Origin: Actinotignum schaalii_C | GTDB lineage: Bacteria > Actinomycetota > Actinomycetes > Actinomycetales > Actinomycetaceae | DNA length: 64,000 nt | Assembly: GCF_034119425.1 (NCBI RefSeq) | Contig: NZ_JAWUEL010000007.1 | Coordinates: 1 to 64,000 of the forward strand | Reading direction: 5' to 3' | Shown: piece after piece, positions 27,022-36,906 of the stretch | Position numbering within the stretch: position 1 is the first letter of the stretch | How the letters are laid out: each line of letters starts with the position of its first letter | Notes under the pieces: generated by a model | Told to the model about the DNA's origin: nothing | Databases searched by the model: none | Seen by the model: only the letters and a program-made list of their open reading frames with translations | Position numbers and translations under genes: made by a program

Positions 27022-27557
27022 TCCTCCCCCGCGAGAATCGCGCGGGCCGAGGCCACGATACGGCGTTCATTGGGGTAGGCGAGCCGGGATGCCACCCGAT
27101 CAAGGCGCACCCACTCGGCTTTTTCGGCTTCGTGATCCGGGTCGTTATCAACGGTGATATGCCCGGTGATCCCCTCCAATAAAAAGTGGTGGACAACTTT
27201 ATGGACGCGATGGTTGGTGCCGGAGAACCAGTAATCAATGGTGGCTAAATGCATGAGCACCCGCCCGGTAATCCCGGTTTCCTCCGCAATTTCCCGCACG
27301 GCGGCTTCTTCGGGCGTTTCATTACCTTCCAGGTGCCCCTTGGGGAGGCACCACTCCAGCCGCCCGCCGCGGTTGCGCCGCGCAATAACGGCCACATAGG
27401 CCTTCCCGCCGCGCACCCCGATCACAATTCCCCCCGCACTCGTTTCGTTCACCACCGGAAGTGAATGGCGCCGCGCAGAGGCCTGGTGCACGGCAGCGGC
27501 GCGCCTCCAGGATCTACGGCCCCCGAACTTGGAGGGCAACGGTGCTGACTTCGACAT
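27018..27557 (-). CDS. Nudix hydrolase
   Basis: The product is about 179 residues and has a complete Nudix box, GHLEGNETPEEAAVREIAEE followed by TGI, fitting Gx5Ex7REUxEExGU. Such enzymes hydrolyse nucleoside diphosphates linked to another group; substrate here is unknown. An N-terminal basic stretch precedes the domain. I chose ATG 27557 over an upstream TTG (27602). A TAGTGT hexamer seven bases before the ATG suggests a leaderless transcript. It is divergent from the CCA-adding enzyme and overlaps the DUF6049 gene by 4 bp. Confidence 0.9.
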   Translation of the reverse strand: MSKSAPLPSKFGGRRSWRRAAAVHQASARRHSLPVVNETSAGGIVIGVRGGKAYVAVIARRNRGGRLEWCLPKGHLEGNETPEEAAVREIAEETGITGRVLMHLATIDYWFSGTNHRVHKVVHHFLLEGITGHITVDNDPDHEAEKAEWVRLDRVASRLAYPNERRIVASARAILAGEE

Positions 27558-27593
27558 ACCTCTAACACTACAACTAACGGTCAGAGCCCCCGG

Positions 27594-29087
27594 ATGTGGC
27601 AACCTTTAAGGGTGACCACTTCTCAACAGACTCCGAAGACTCCAACAACGGACGATATGCCTCCGGGCCAGCGCCGCGCTCTCCTGCTCCTGGCAGGCCA
27701 GCGCGCCCTGGCGAATCTCCCGGACGACATCTTGCAACTAGCTTCTATCTTCTCAGATCACGGCGAAGAATTGGCCCTCGTGGGCGGCCCGGTTCGTGAC
27801 GCTTTCCTCGGTGCCCCCATTCATGACTTCGATTTGACAACCTCGGCGCGCCCGGAAACCACCGAAAAACTGCTGGCCCAGTGGGGAACCACCTGGGATA
27901 TCGGGCGTGAATTTGGCACGGTGGGGGCGCGGCGCGGTGACGTCGTCGTCGAAGTAACAACGTACCGCTCCGATACGTACACCATCGGTTCGCGCAAACC
28001 CGATGTGGATTTCGGTGACAACCTCGAAGGTGATCTCACCCGGCGCGATTTCACCGTCAATGCGATGGCGGTGCGGCTGCCCAGCCTGGAACTGGTGGAT
28101 CCCTGTTGCGGGGTGGCCGACCTCCTCGCCGGACAGCTGCGCACCCCCGTCACGGCCGCGCAGTCCTTCGATGATGATCCGCTGCGGATTATGCGGGCCG
28201 CGCGCTTCGCGGCGCAGCTGCGTTTCGATGTGGCTCCGGATGTTATGCGGGCGATGGAAGATTACGCCGAGCGCCTCGAGATTGTCTCCCAGGAACGCAT
28301 CCGCGCCGAAGTGGAGCGCCTCATGACAGCTCCGGCCCCGCGCCGCGGTATTGAGCTCCTTGTGCACACCGGGGTGGCCGAGCGCGTGCTTCCCGAAATC
28401 GCCGCGCTTACCGATACCGTGGACGCCCAGCACCGCCACAAGGACGTGTACCAGCACACCCTCCAGGTGGTGGATAACGCCATCGCCTTGGAAGACGAGG
28501 AAGTGCCCGGTCCCGATCTCATCCTGCGCCGGGCCGCGCTTTCCCACGATATTGGCAAGCCGCCCCCCCGCCGTTTCGAACGTGACGGCTCGGTGACTTT
28601 CCGCCACCACGATGTGGTGGGCGCGAAAATGACCCGTGCGCGCATGCGTGAACTGCGTTTTGATAAAACGACGACGAAAAGCGTGGCGCGCCTCGTCGAG
28701 CTGCACCTGCGGGCTTTCGGATTTGGCGAACACGACTGGACCGATAGCGCGGTGCGGCGTTTCGTGCGCGATGCCGGGGAGCTCCTCCCGCGCCTGCTGC
28801 GCCTTATCCGCGCCGATATCACCTCCCAGAATCGGCGCCGGGTGGCGCGCCTGTACGCCGCGAATGACGAACTGGAACGCCGCATTATTGAGCTGCGTGA
28901 ACGCGAGGAACTCGAAGCGGTGCGCCCCGATATTGACGGTACCCGCATTATGGAATTGCTGGGCCTCCAGCCGGGCCCGCAGGTGGGCAAAGCCCGCCAG
29001 TACCTGCTCTCCCTACGCCTGGACGAAGGCCCGCTGGGCGTGGAGGAAGCCGAAAAGCGCCTGCTGGAATGGTGGGACGCTCAGTGA
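27594..29087 (+). CDS. cca: CCA tRNA nucleotidyltransferase
   Basis: This enzyme adds or repairs the 3'-CCA end of tRNAs. The 497-residue protein has the nucleotidyltransferase motif LVGGPVRDAFLGAPIHDFDL with the DxD metal ligands, RRDFTVNAMAVRLP, DDPLRIMRAARFAAQL and a C-terminal HD domain (YQHTLQVVDNAI, LSHDIGKP, FRHHDVVGA). A pcnA/cca-type HD fusion in this place is usual for actinobacteria. The start is uncertain: ATG 27594 or GTG 27612. GTGA overlap with the next gene suggests coupling. Confidence 0.95.
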   Translation: MWQPLRVTTSQQTPKTPTTDDMPPGQRRALLLLAGQRALANLPDDILQLASIFSDHGEELALVGGPVRDAFLGAPIHDFDLTTSARPETTEKLLAQWGTTWDIGREFGTVGARRGDVVVEVTTYRSDTYTIGSRKPDVDFGDNLEGDLTRRDFTVNAMAVRLPSLELVDPCCGVADLLAGQLRTPVTAAQSFDDDPLRIMRAARFAAQLRFDVAPDVMRAMEDYAERLEIVSQERIRAEVERLMTAPAPRRGIELLVHTGVAERVLPEIAALTDTVDAQHRHKDVYQHTLQVVDNAIALEDEEVPGPDLILRRAALSHDIGKPPPRRFERDGSVTFRHHDVVGAKMTRARMRELRFDKTTTKSVARLVELHLRAFGFGEHDWTDSAVRRFVRDAGELLPRLLRLIRADITSQNRRRVARLYAANDELERRIIELREREELEAVRPDIDGTRIMELLGLQPGPQVGKARQYLLSLRLDEGPLGVEEAEKRLLEWWDAQ

Positions 29088-30382
29088 AACTCGTTGGCGA
29101 TCTGCGCTCCCTGGCCCGTTCGCGGGGATTTCTCAAACTGCTCTCGGTTCGGCTCGTCACCCAATGCGGGGACGGCATGTTCCAAATCGGCTTGGCCTCG
29201 CTCTTCTTCTTCAACCCGGCCGCGAGCGCGGATGTGCACGGGGTGGCGCTCTCCCTCGTGGTGCTACTGTTGCCTTTCTCCCTGGTCGGGCCTTTTACCG
29301 GCCCTTTTATTGATCGGTGGCGCCGCCGTCAGATCCTGGTGTACGGCAACCAGATCCGGGCTGGGCTCACGGTGGCGCTGGTGGTCACCACCCTGGCCAA
29401 TATCGTGTGGCTCACCTATGTGCTAGCTCTTGTCACCCTCGGGCTCAACCGGATTCTGCTGGCGTGCATGAGCGCGGGGCTGCCGAACGTGGTGGAATCG
29501 CGCGAGCGGCTCCTCGTGGCGAATTCCCTGGTGCCGACCCTCGGGGGTGCCTCTACCGCGCTGGGCGCGATTCTGGCGTTCTTCCTGCGTTTGGCGCTAC
29601 CCGGGGAAGCGATGCAAAAAGTGGGGGCGCTGGTGTGCGCACTGGTGCTCTACCTGGGCGGATCGGGGGTAGCGAGTCTGCTGGGGCGCGATGAGCTGGG
29701 TCCACACACCCGCCCGCGCGGTTCTTTCGGCACCGCACTTGTGGCGGCGGCGCGTGACCTGGTGGCGGCGCTGCGCTACCTTATTGCCCGGCGCACCCCG
29801 GCCGCGGCTCTTGCCACCATGTCCCTGCACCGTTTCGTTTACGGAATGCAGTTCATCACCATCGTGCTGGCCGGCCGTAATCTCTACGCCGACCCGGCCA
29901 ATGCCGATGCCGGCATCGCCTACTTCGGCATGCTGCTGGGCATGATGGTGCTGGGGCACGGGATGTCGATTATCCTCACGCCCCTCGCCCACGAACGCAT
30001 GAGCCCAAGCTGGTGGGTGGTGTGCGCCTTGGTGGGCGGCACCGCCGGGCAGGCGATCATCGCGGTCACCACGAACCTGACCTGGGTGATGGTCGGGCTG
30101 TTTATTTTCGGGATCGGGGTGCAGGGCGCCAAAATCGCCGTCGATACCATCGTGCAATCCGATACCGCGGATGCTTTCCGCGGCCGCGCTTTCTCCATTT
30201 ACGATGTCCTGTTCAATATTTCCGAATGCATTGCGGCCGGGGTGGCGATCCTTGTATTGCCGACCATGGGGTGGTCGCGCGAGGTGCAGCTCGCCCTCAT
30301 CGTCATGGTCTGGTGCGTGGCCGGCTCTTACGCGCTGTTCATGCGTTCCAGCGGCGGGCGGCCCACCCCGGTCGAGCTCTAG
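29084..30382 (+). CDS. MFS transporter
   Basis: The product is about 432 residues and has roughly twelve hydrophobic helices of the major facilitator superfamily. After the second helix it carries the loop FIDRWRRRQILVYGNQIRAG, matching the MFS DRxGRR-type motif A. It resembles efflux-type MFS proteins of the EntS style, but the substrate is not predictable. I chose GTG 29084, which overlaps the cca stop as GTGA, over ATG 29069 inside cca. The C-terminal tail is short and hydrophilic. Confidence 0.85.
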   Translation: MKLVGDLRSLARSRGFLKLLSVRLVTQCGDGMFQIGLASLFFFNPAASADVHGVALSLVVLLLPFSLVGPFTGPFIDRWRRRQILVYGNQIRAGLTVALVVTTLANIVWLTYVLALVTLGLNRILLACMSAGLPNVVESRERLLVANSLVPTLGGASTALGAILAFFLRLALPGEAMQKVGALVCALVLYLGGSGVASLLGRDELGPHTRPRGSFGTALVAAARDLVAALRYLIARRTPAAALATMSLHRFVYGMQFITIVLAGRNLYADPANADAGIAYFGMLLGMMVLGHGMSIILTPLAHERMSPSWWVVCALVGGTAGQAIIAVTTNLTWVMVGLFIFGIGVQGAKIAVDTIVQSDTADAFRGRAFSIYDVLFNISECIAAGVAILVLPTMGWSREVQLALIVMVWCVAGSYALFMRSSGGRPTPVEL

Positions 30383-30577
30383 CCGGAGCGCTTCGGCTGC
30401 ACCGCGGCGGTTCCACCCTGGGCGCCACATTTTCGGTACGACGACGCCACCGCGGCCCGCGCGGTACTTTTCTGGGGGCGCGGGACCTCCGTGCGGGGCG
30501 CGGAAAACTGGCAAGATAAGAAGTAAATGACCCGGCGCGCATCCGCCACCGGGACTCCCACCAGGACGGAGGATCCT

Positions 30578-31987
30578 ATGGCCGCCACTCGACCAGGTGA
30601 TATTCCACGTGATCGTATCGCTCAGGCTATTAACACCCTGCCCACCCAGGTTGCTGGCTCCCGGGCGGGTAGCGATAGTGGCGGTGAGGAGAGCGCCGGA
30701 GGGGCAGCGTCGTCGACCTTAGTACGGGCAGGCGATGCGGAGAATTCCGGCAGCGGTGAACAAAGCGGCTCCGGGAACTCGGAGGCCGGCCGCGGCGCGG
30801 ACGGGAGTAGCGGCGGGGATTTCGGGGTGAAGCTGCTGCACGCGGCGGCGCTCCTCACCATCGTCTGCGTGGGTCTCTACCTCATTCACGATTTTGTGGG
30901 GCCGGTGTTCCTGGCCCTCACCCTGGTGCTGACGGTGCGCCCGATACACCGCCTGCTGCTGCGCCACCGCGTGCCGCGGTGGCTGTCCGGAACGCTGACC
31001 GTCTCCATTATTGTGGTGGTGCTCCTCGCGGTGGTGGGTTTGACGGCGTGGTCCCTGGCCGGGCTGCCACGCACCCTCATGAGCTACGAAGATAAATTCA
31101 CCAAGCTCTTCCAGGACACCATGACCTGGCTGGAAAGCCTGGGGCTCAGCACCGATCAGCTCAGCCAGCGCCTGGCTGACGTGCTCAATATGGACACGAT
31201 TATTTCGCTGCTCAGCCAGGCGTCCGGGGCACTCATGAGCGTGGGGAGTCTCATGTTTGTGCTGGCGCTCGCGATTTTCTTCATCACGATCGACACGCTG
31301 TCCGTGCCGGCGCGCGCCCGGATCGTGCGCGATCACGATCCGGATCTCTACCGTGCCCTGGCCTCCTTCGAGGGGCGGGTGCGCCAATACTGGCTGGTGG
31401 CCACCCTCTTCGGGTTGCTGGTATCCACCCTCAATTATTTCGTCATGATGTGGCTGGGGATTCCGCTGGCACTGGCCTGGGCGCTGTGGACCTTTGTTAC
31501 GAATTACATCCCGAATATTGGTTTCATCCTCGGTGTGATCCCTCCGGCGCTCATGGGCCTGGTGGATAGTGGGCCGGCCACCGCGCTGTGGATTCTGGTG
31601 ATTTTCACCTTCCTTAATGTCACGATTCAGGGCGTGCTGCAGCCGAAGATCGTGGGAGATGCGGTGGGACTATCCACTACCGTCACGTTCCTGTCGCTGC
31701 TGTTCTGGGCGGTGGTGCTCGGGCCACTCGGAACTATTCTTGCTGTTCCGCTCACCCTGTTTATCAAGGCGATTTTCGTGGATTCTTCTTCGCGTTCGCG
31801 CTGGGTGGAGGCTTTCCTCGTGCCCGAATCGAATGCGGAAACGCGCGCCGATCGCGGCGTTTACGATCTTGATGAACCGGTGCGGGAAATTTATCGTGAT
31901 TTCACCTCGCGGGATTCGGAGGTGCGAACCAAGATGCGGGACCTGCGGAAGATTTCGCGGCGTCGTAAGAAAGGGATCCGCGGGTAG
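30578..31987 (+). CDS. AI-2E family transporter
   Basis: This 469-residue membrane protein belongs to the AI-2 exporter/UPF0118 family (PF01594). After a Gly/Ser-rich N-terminal tail of about 75 residues it has the family helices, a long middle loop (PRTLMSYEDKFTKLFQDTMT onward) and the signature region TNYIPNIGFILGVIPPALMG and IQGVLQPKIVGDAVGLSTTV. Some members export AI-2, others act as Na+/H+ antiporters, so substrate is open. GGAGG six bases before ATG 30578 supports this start. The C-terminus is basic (KISRRRKKGIRG). Confidence 0.87.
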   Translation: MAATRPGDIPRDRIAQAINTLPTQVAGSRAGSDSGGEESAGGAASSTLVRAGDAENSGSGEQSGSGNSEAGRGADGSSGGDFGVKLLHAAALLTIVCVGLYLIHDFVGPVFLALTLVLTVRPIHRLLLRHRVPRWLSGTLTVSIIVVVLLAVVGLTAWSLAGLPRTLMSYEDKFTKLFQDTMTWLESLGLSTDQLSQRLADVLNMDTIISLLSQASGALMSVGSLMFVLALAIFFITIDTLSVPARARIVRDHDPDLYRALASFEGRVRQYWLVATLFGLLVSTLNYFVMMWLGIPLALAWALWTFVTNYIPNIGFILGVIPPALMGLVDSGPATALWILVIFTFLNVTIQGVLQPKIVGDAVGLSTTVTFLSLLFWAVVLGPLGTILAVPLTLFIKAIFVDSSSRSRWVEAFLVPESNAETRADRGVYDLDEPVREIYRDFTSRDSEVRTKMRDLRKISRRRKKGIRG

Positions 31988-32137
31988 CTGCGGTTGCGGC
32001 GCCGCGCAACTCCGGTTCAGTGCGGGGCGGCGGGTCGCAGGCGTTGCGGGTAGCTTGGGCCACGCGGGTTAGCCACGAGCGCGTGACCTGAGGCAGACTA
32101 GATACGCGGCGCGACCGCGCGCCGGTAGGGAGTAACG

Positions 32138-34399
32138 ATGGCTGGAACGCGAACGGGTCGGACACAGAAGGAGCGCACGCGCACGCAAGCTGGGCGCGGC
32201 GCAGTTCCCGCGGGTCGTGCCGGAGCGCGCCGGGGCGGACCGGGCGCTGGCGCGCGCCGCAAGCGCTCCGTATGGAATTATCCGCGCCGTGGTAAGGGGC
32301 CGATTCACCGTTGGATTCCCTCGTGGCGTTTCGTGCTCGGGCTGTTCTTCACCCTGGGCTTCGGCGGGCTGGTTGCCCTGGTGACCCTCTACATTTTCCT
32401 ACCTGTCCCCAGCCCCGATGATATTGCGACCGCGGAAAAAACCACTCTCTACTACCGCGATGGCAGCACCGAATTGGGCAGCATGTACGAGGTGAACCGC
32501 ACCCCGGTCCCCCTGGAATCCCTACCGGATTACGTGGGGAATGCGGTGGTTGCTTCCGAAGACCGCACCTTCTACTCCAATTCCGGGATTGACCTGGGTG
32601 GCATTGCGCGCGCCGTCGTCAATAATATCCGCGGCGGGGCGCGCCAGGGCGGCTCCACCCTCACCCAGCAGTACGTGGAAAACTACTACCTGGGCACCAC
32701 CACCGATTACATCGGCAAAGTGAAAGAAGCCGTACTCGCGGTCAAGGTGGATCGCAATTCCTCCAAGCAGGACATTCTGGAAAACTATCTCAATACGATT
32801 TACTTCGGGCGCGGCGCCTACGGCATCGAAAGCGCGGCCCAGAACTACTTCGGGATTCCCGCCGCGCAGCTGAGCCTGGACCAGGCCGCGCTCCTCACCG
32901 CGGTTATTCCGGCGCCCTCCGCCTGGGACCCGGCGGTTGATCCGGAGCGAGCTGCCCAACGTTTCGACCGGGTCATTAACCGCATGCTCGAAGACGGCTA
33001 TATCACCGCTGACCAGGCCGCGGGTGCCACCATGCCCGCGACCATCGAGTATGTTGCAGCCAAGCAATTCAGCGGAACGAACGGCTACCTGCTGGCCGCC
33101 GCCCAGCAGGAACTTATCGCCACGGAAAAGTTCACCGAGGACAGCCTCAACCGGGGTGGCTATACGATTGTCACCACACTTGACTCGACCATGCAGCAGG
33201 CCGCGGTCGATGTCGTCAATGCGCTCCCCAAGGACCGCCCGGAGAACAACTACGTGGGCATGCTTTCCGCGGACCCCTCCACCGGCGGTATTTACGCGAT
33301 GTACGCCGGCGCGGACTATCAGGAACGCCAGCGCAATACCGTCACGCAGGATCGCGCTCAGGCCGGATCAACATTCAAACCCTTCGGCGCGCTCGCGGCC
33401 CTCAAGCAGGGCAAATCCATCGACGGCACCTATTACAATTCCCCCGCGGAACTAAAAATTGGCGATATCACGATCAGTAATTTCGACGACGCCAATATGG
33501 GCAATATCAATATGCGCACAGCTACCGCGAACTCGGTGAATACGTACTATGCGCAGCTCAACGAGGAAGTGGGGCCGCGCAATACCCGCGCCGCCGCGAT
33601 TGAGGCCGGGATCCCGGAGACCACGCCGGGCCTGGATAATTCCCTCACCAATGTGCTCGGTTCGGCTTCGCCCACCAATAAGGAACTCACCCAGGCTTTC
33701 GCAGGGTTCGCCAACCGCGGGGTGAGTGTGCCCCTCCACCTGGTCAGCGAGGTGCGTGACGCGCAGGGAACCGTGGTGTACCGCGCGGATACGGCCGGTA
33801 AGCGGGTGCTCGACCAGCGTGTTGCCGATAATCTCAACGAACTGCTCCAGGAGCCCACCGGCCCGCGCGGGACCGCGGATCGGGCCGGGCGGCTCGGCTT
33901 CCAGGTGGCCGGGAAAACCGGGACTTCCACGGATTTGAAATCCGCGTGGTTCGTGGGCTACAACCCGAAGATTATTACCACGGTGAATATGTTCCAGATC
34001 GGGCCGAACGGTGAGGAAGAATCGCTGGGCGGCTGGGGTGCTTACCCGTGGGGTATCGGCGGGAACGGCTACCCGGTGGATATGTGGGTGGACTTCATGA
34101 AGGCCGTTACGGGCGGTATGGATTTGCCGAAATTCCCCGAACCGGAGCTTATTGGGGATAAGCGCCCCAGCTACCGCCCCACGCGCCCCGAACCGGTGGA
34201 AGAAGTAACGACGACGCCCGAACCGAGCGCGGAGCCTACCGAGCAGCCCGCGCCGGCCACCGAGGCGCCGGAGCCTGAACCGAGCGCGACCGTGCCCCCG
34301 GAGCTGCAGCCCACCCGGATGCCCGCCCCGCCCACGGAAACGATCCCGCTGCCTACAGAGCCGGCCGAACGTGAGGGCGTTCCCGGTGCGGTTGGTTAA
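32138..34399 (+). CDS. Bifunctional penicillin-binding protein (class A)
   Basis: A peptidoglycan glycosyltransferase/transpeptidase of 753 residues. A basic cytoplasmic tail and one membrane helix (about 64-90) precede the GT51 domain with the catalytic ASEDRTFYSNSGIDLGGI and QGGSTLTQQYVENYYLG. The transpeptidase domain has the nucleophile motif STFK (about residue 411), SVN in TANSVNTYYAQ and KTGTS (about residue 593). The C-terminal 80 residues are Pro/Glu/Thr-rich. No PASTA domain is visible. It is transcribed alone, 150 bp after the AI-2E-type gene. Confidence 0.95.
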   Translation: MAGTRTGRTQKERTRTQAGRGAVPAGRAGARRGGPGAGARRKRSVWNYPRRGKGPIHRWIPSWRFVLGLFFTLGFGGLVALVTLYIFLPVPSPDDIATAEKTTLYYRDGSTELGSMYEVNRTPVPLESLPDYVGNAVVASEDRTFYSNSGIDLGGIARAVVNNIRGGARQGGSTLTQQYVENYYLGTTTDYIGKVKEAVLAVKVDRNSSKQDILENYLNTIYFGRGAYGIESAAQNYFGIPAAQLSLDQAALLTAVIPAPSAWDPAVDPERAAQRFDRVINRMLEDGYITADQAAGATMPATIEYVAAKQFSGTNGYLLAAAQQELIATEKFTEDSLNRGGYTIVTTLDSTMQQAAVDVVNALPKDRPENNYVGMLSADPSTGGIYAMYAGADYQERQRNTVTQDRAQAGSTFKPFGALAALKQGKSIDGTYYNSPAELKIGDITISNFDDANMGNINMRTATANSVNTYYAQLNEEVGPRNTRAAAIEAGIPETTPGLDNSLTNVLGSASPTNKELTQAFAGFANRGVSVPLHLVSEVRDAQGTVVYRADTAGKRVLDQRVADNLNELLQEPTGPRGTADRAGRLGFQVAGKTGTSTDLKSAWFVGYNPKIITTVNMFQIGPNGEEESLGGWGAYPWGIGGNGYPVDMWVDFMKAVTGGMDLPKFPEPELIGDKRPSYRPTRPEPVEEVTTTPEPSAEPTEQPAPATEAPEPEPSATVPPELQPTRMPAPPTETIPLPTEPAEREGVPGAVG

Positions 34400-34460
34400 G
34401 CGCGGGCTAGTGCGCTCCACGCTCTCGAAGTGTGAGCCACCCGCGTTTTAGACTGGAGTC

Positions 34461-35546
34461 ATGAAGATCTATCCCTTCTGGGCGCGGGAGAGCGCCCCGG
34501 TATCTACCACCTCGGGGCCGGCCACGGTGGCGCAATGGGGCTGGTCCGCGAATTCGGAAGAAGAAGCGCAAAAAGTCGCGAGGGTGCGGCTGCAGCGCCT
34601 CGTTGATCGCATTGCTGAACTCGGTCATTTTCCGCGCGAACGCCAAGCGCGCGCGGAATACTATCCGGGCACCCCGCTGCGCGAAGAGATTCTTTCTGTT
34701 CTCAGCACGGAGAACGGCACTCCTACCTGTGCGGTCACGCGGAACCGCTACGGAGCCGAAGTTCTCAATACGTCGGATATCCTCATCGCGGATGTGGACG
34801 TTCCCGAATTAGAAGAAGCAGCCCGCGCCCGCGGCCGCAAACGAGCCGGTAGGCGAGCCGGGGAACATGCGGCAGGATCCCCCAAGAAGCCCGGTTTCTT
34901 CGCTCGACTTTTCGGGTTCGGCGCGCAGAAACAGGAGCGGCCCGCCGGATCGGCTTTTGATCCCGCACCGGAACCGGCATCGACTACCGTGTCGAACACC
35001 GCCTCCGATCCCGCCTCCATCCCGGGGCTCATCACCGAAACGGCGCCGGTACGCCAGTACATGATCGAAGCTGAACTCATTGCCTTTGACCGGATTGAAC
35101 ATTTCGCGCGGCTCAATGCAGCATGGCCGATTTTCGTCTACCGCACCTTCAAAGGTTTCCGCGTCATCGTGGCGGTCGAAGGTATTGCCGCGGACTCCGG
35201 GGAAGCGCAGATGATCCTCAACCAGCTCGGTTCCGACCCGCTCTATATGCGCCTGTGCCGGGTGTACGAATCGTACCGGGCGCGCCTCACCGCCAAACCT
35301 TGGCGAGTTGGGATCGCGGCGCCCAGCGTGCGCTGGCCCGAGTACGATGCGTCGTCGGCGCTCTGCGATCCGGTTGCGCACGAGGAAATGCTCCGGTGGT
35401 TGACGCAGTACGACGCCGCCCGCACCGGCCACGCCACCACGCGCTTCATTGCTGCGTTCGGGCCCGCTCCCACCGGGCGAGCCGCGGAGGTGGTCGAGCT
35501 GCACGCGCGCGTGACCGGAGCGGAGTCCGGACTGCCACTCGCCTAG
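34461..35546 (+). CDS. Conserved hypothetical protein with hhDxD and YRT-GFRV motifs
   Basis: I do not recognise a named family for this 361-residue protein. It has an ILIADVDVPE segment (hydrophobic-DxD, about residue 113), a basic/Pro/Ser-rich middle (120-190) and a conserved-looking second half with FVYRTFKGFRVIVAVEGIA, SDPLYMRLCRVYESYRARL and TAKPWRVG. The DxD strand followed by a Thr-Gly-x-Arg strand is vaguely like the metal-binding and nucleotide-binding strands of archaeo-eukaryotic primases, but the characteristic His is Arg here. A TAGACT hexamer six bases before the ATG suggests a leaderless mRNA. Confidence 0.7.
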   Translation: MKIYPFWARESAPVSTTSGPATVAQWGWSANSEEEAQKVARVRLQRLVDRIAELGHFPRERQARAEYYPGTPLREEILSVLSTENGTPTCAVTRNRYGAEVLNTSDILIADVDVPELEEAARARGRKRAGRRAGEHAAGSPKKPGFFARLFGFGAQKQERPAGSAFDPAPEPASTTVSNTASDPASIPGLITETAPVRQYMIEAELIAFDRIEHFARLNAAWPIFVYRTFKGFRVIVAVEGIAADSGEAQMILNQLGSDPLYMRLCRVYESYRARLTAKPWRVGIAAPSVRWPEYDASSALCDPVAHEEMLRWLTQYDAARTGHATTRFIAAFGPAPTGRAAEVVELHARVTGAESGLPLA

Positions 35547-35599
35547 AGCTAGCTCGCCGGGCGCCTCAAGTTGGGCCTTTCGGCTTCCTGCACGGTGAC

Positions 35600-36271
35600 C
35601 TAGAGCTGAAGGGTTCCCGCCCACTGGTTGGCGACCGTATCAAGGTAGCCGAGGTGGTCGTCGAACAGGCCGGCGTATCTTTCGGTCATCTCCAGGGTGA
35701 TGGTTCCTACCAGTTCCGTCCACGCGCGGATCACGGAGACGATGAGGCCGTCCGGGAGCTCGGCCAGCTCCGCATCGAGGGAACCGAAGGTCATGCGAAT
35801 TCGCCATAAATCCACACCGAGCGCGCGGGTTTCCGGGCCGGTCAGGGCCTTATTGCGCCCACCTTTCGCGATGCGAGCCAATTCGAGGGGGACGCGCAGG
35901 GCCGCGGCCGTGGTCATTTCCGGATTGGAAAAATCAATGGCGCTGGCACCGTAAATAAGCGAGAAACGATTCGGGTAAGCAAGGGCCCAGGTGTGGGCGG
36001 CACGCCAGGCCGCCACCCAGCGTTCCCGCCCCGACATCTTCTGGTCCGCCGCCTGGCGCATTGACCCGGCCAGGTCGCGGTAGGCTTCGGCCGCCAGGGT
36101 GGTGAGGAGTTCTTCGCGAGAGCGTACGTGGCGGTAGGGAGCACCCGGGGAAAGCTCAAGGGAGCGAGCAATCGCGCGCATAGAAAGCTGTTCGGCACCG
36201 GCGCGGTCAAGCTGCGCACGGGCCGCATCCAGCAGCTTTTCCTGCATGGTGGGTGCTTCACCTTCACTCAT
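35600..36271 (-). CDS. TetR/AcrR family transcriptional regulator
   Basis: The 223-residue protein has an N-terminal TetR HTH (AGAEQLSMRAIARSLELSPG followed by APYRHVRSREELL) and an all-helical ligand domain of the WHG type (AAHTWALAYPNRFSLIYGAS). ATG 36271 has GGAG upstream and is preferred over much earlier in-frame starts. Its target is unknown; no neighbouring gene on the same strand is obviously linked. It faces away from the rpsF operon. Confidence 0.88.
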   Translation of the reverse strand: MSEGEAPTMQEKLLDAARAQLDRAGAEQLSMRAIARSLELSPGAPYRHVRSREELLTTLAAEAYRDLAGSMRQAADQKMSGRERWVAAWRAAHTWALAYPNRFSLIYGASAIDFSNPEMTTAAALRVPLELARIAKGGRNKALTGPETRALGVDLWRIRMTFGSLDAELAELPDGLIVSVIRAWTELVGTITLEMTERYAGLFDDHLGYLDTVANQWAGTLQL

Positions 36272-36436
36272 AGCTCGCTCCTGTTTTTGTGCCCGGTAGG
36301 CCGCCACAATCGCGGTGGAGCGACCTAGGGAAAGTCTACCGTTCCCCCTGCGTTCAGGGCCGGGATTCTCATGGAAATACAGGCGAAAAGGCGTGGGCCG
36401 CTCCATATTTAACCATCTGGAAAAGAGTGCTGGCAC

Positions 36437-36558
36437 CGGCTAGACTGAGGGACTGACCTATCTGTTCGCGGGCCTAAGCATGCGAATGGGCGGGTCAACG
36501 CATAACCCTTCTGCCGCGGACGGACCGCGGCCGTTTAGACCAGAGGAGGTGGGTAGAC
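36437..36558 (+). promoter_or_regulatory. rpsF operon promoter and leader
   Basis: TAGACT (36441-36446) can serve as a -10 element, giving a leader of about 105 nt. The leader contains CCGCGG (36514-36519) facing CCGCGG (36525-36530), a small hairpin rich in CCG just before the ribosome-binding site. S6:S18-binding leaders are known in this position in other bacteria, but I cannot confirm the consensus here. Confidence 0.35.
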
Positions 36559-36849
36559 ATGCGTGAATACGAGATGATGATCATCCTTTCTCCGAACGTT
36601 GACGAACGTAATTTGTCGACCAACGTTCAGAAGCTGCTCCAGGTTGTCCCCAATGAGGGCGGCGAACTGGAAAAGGTCGATATTTGGGGCCGCCGGAAGC
36701 TTGCTTATGACATTAACAAGCACTCGGAGGGCATTTACGTCGTCGTCGATATGAAGGCGACTCCCGCAACCGCAAGCGAACTTGACCGCCAGCTCGGCCT
36801 CAATGAGGACGTGCTCCGCATCAAGCTCCTGCGTCGCGAAGCAAAGTAA
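36559..36849 (+). CDS. rpsF: 30S ribosomal protein S6
   Basis: S6 is a small-subunit protein that pairs with S18. The 96-residue protein MREYEMMIILSPNVDERNLS has the standard length and the NKHSEGIYVVVDMKA segment. GAGGTGG precedes the ATG. It is first in the rpsF-ssb-rpsR-rplI block. Confidence 0.97.
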   Translation: MREYEMMIILSPNVDERNLSTNVQKLLQVVPNEGGELEKVDIWGRRKLAYDINKHSEGIYVVVDMKATPATASELDRQLGLNEDVLRIKLLRREAK

Positions 36850-36906
36850 ACGTACCGCCAGCGTAAGAACCGAATCTGAGAAAACAACGGGGTAATAGGA
36901 GCGATT

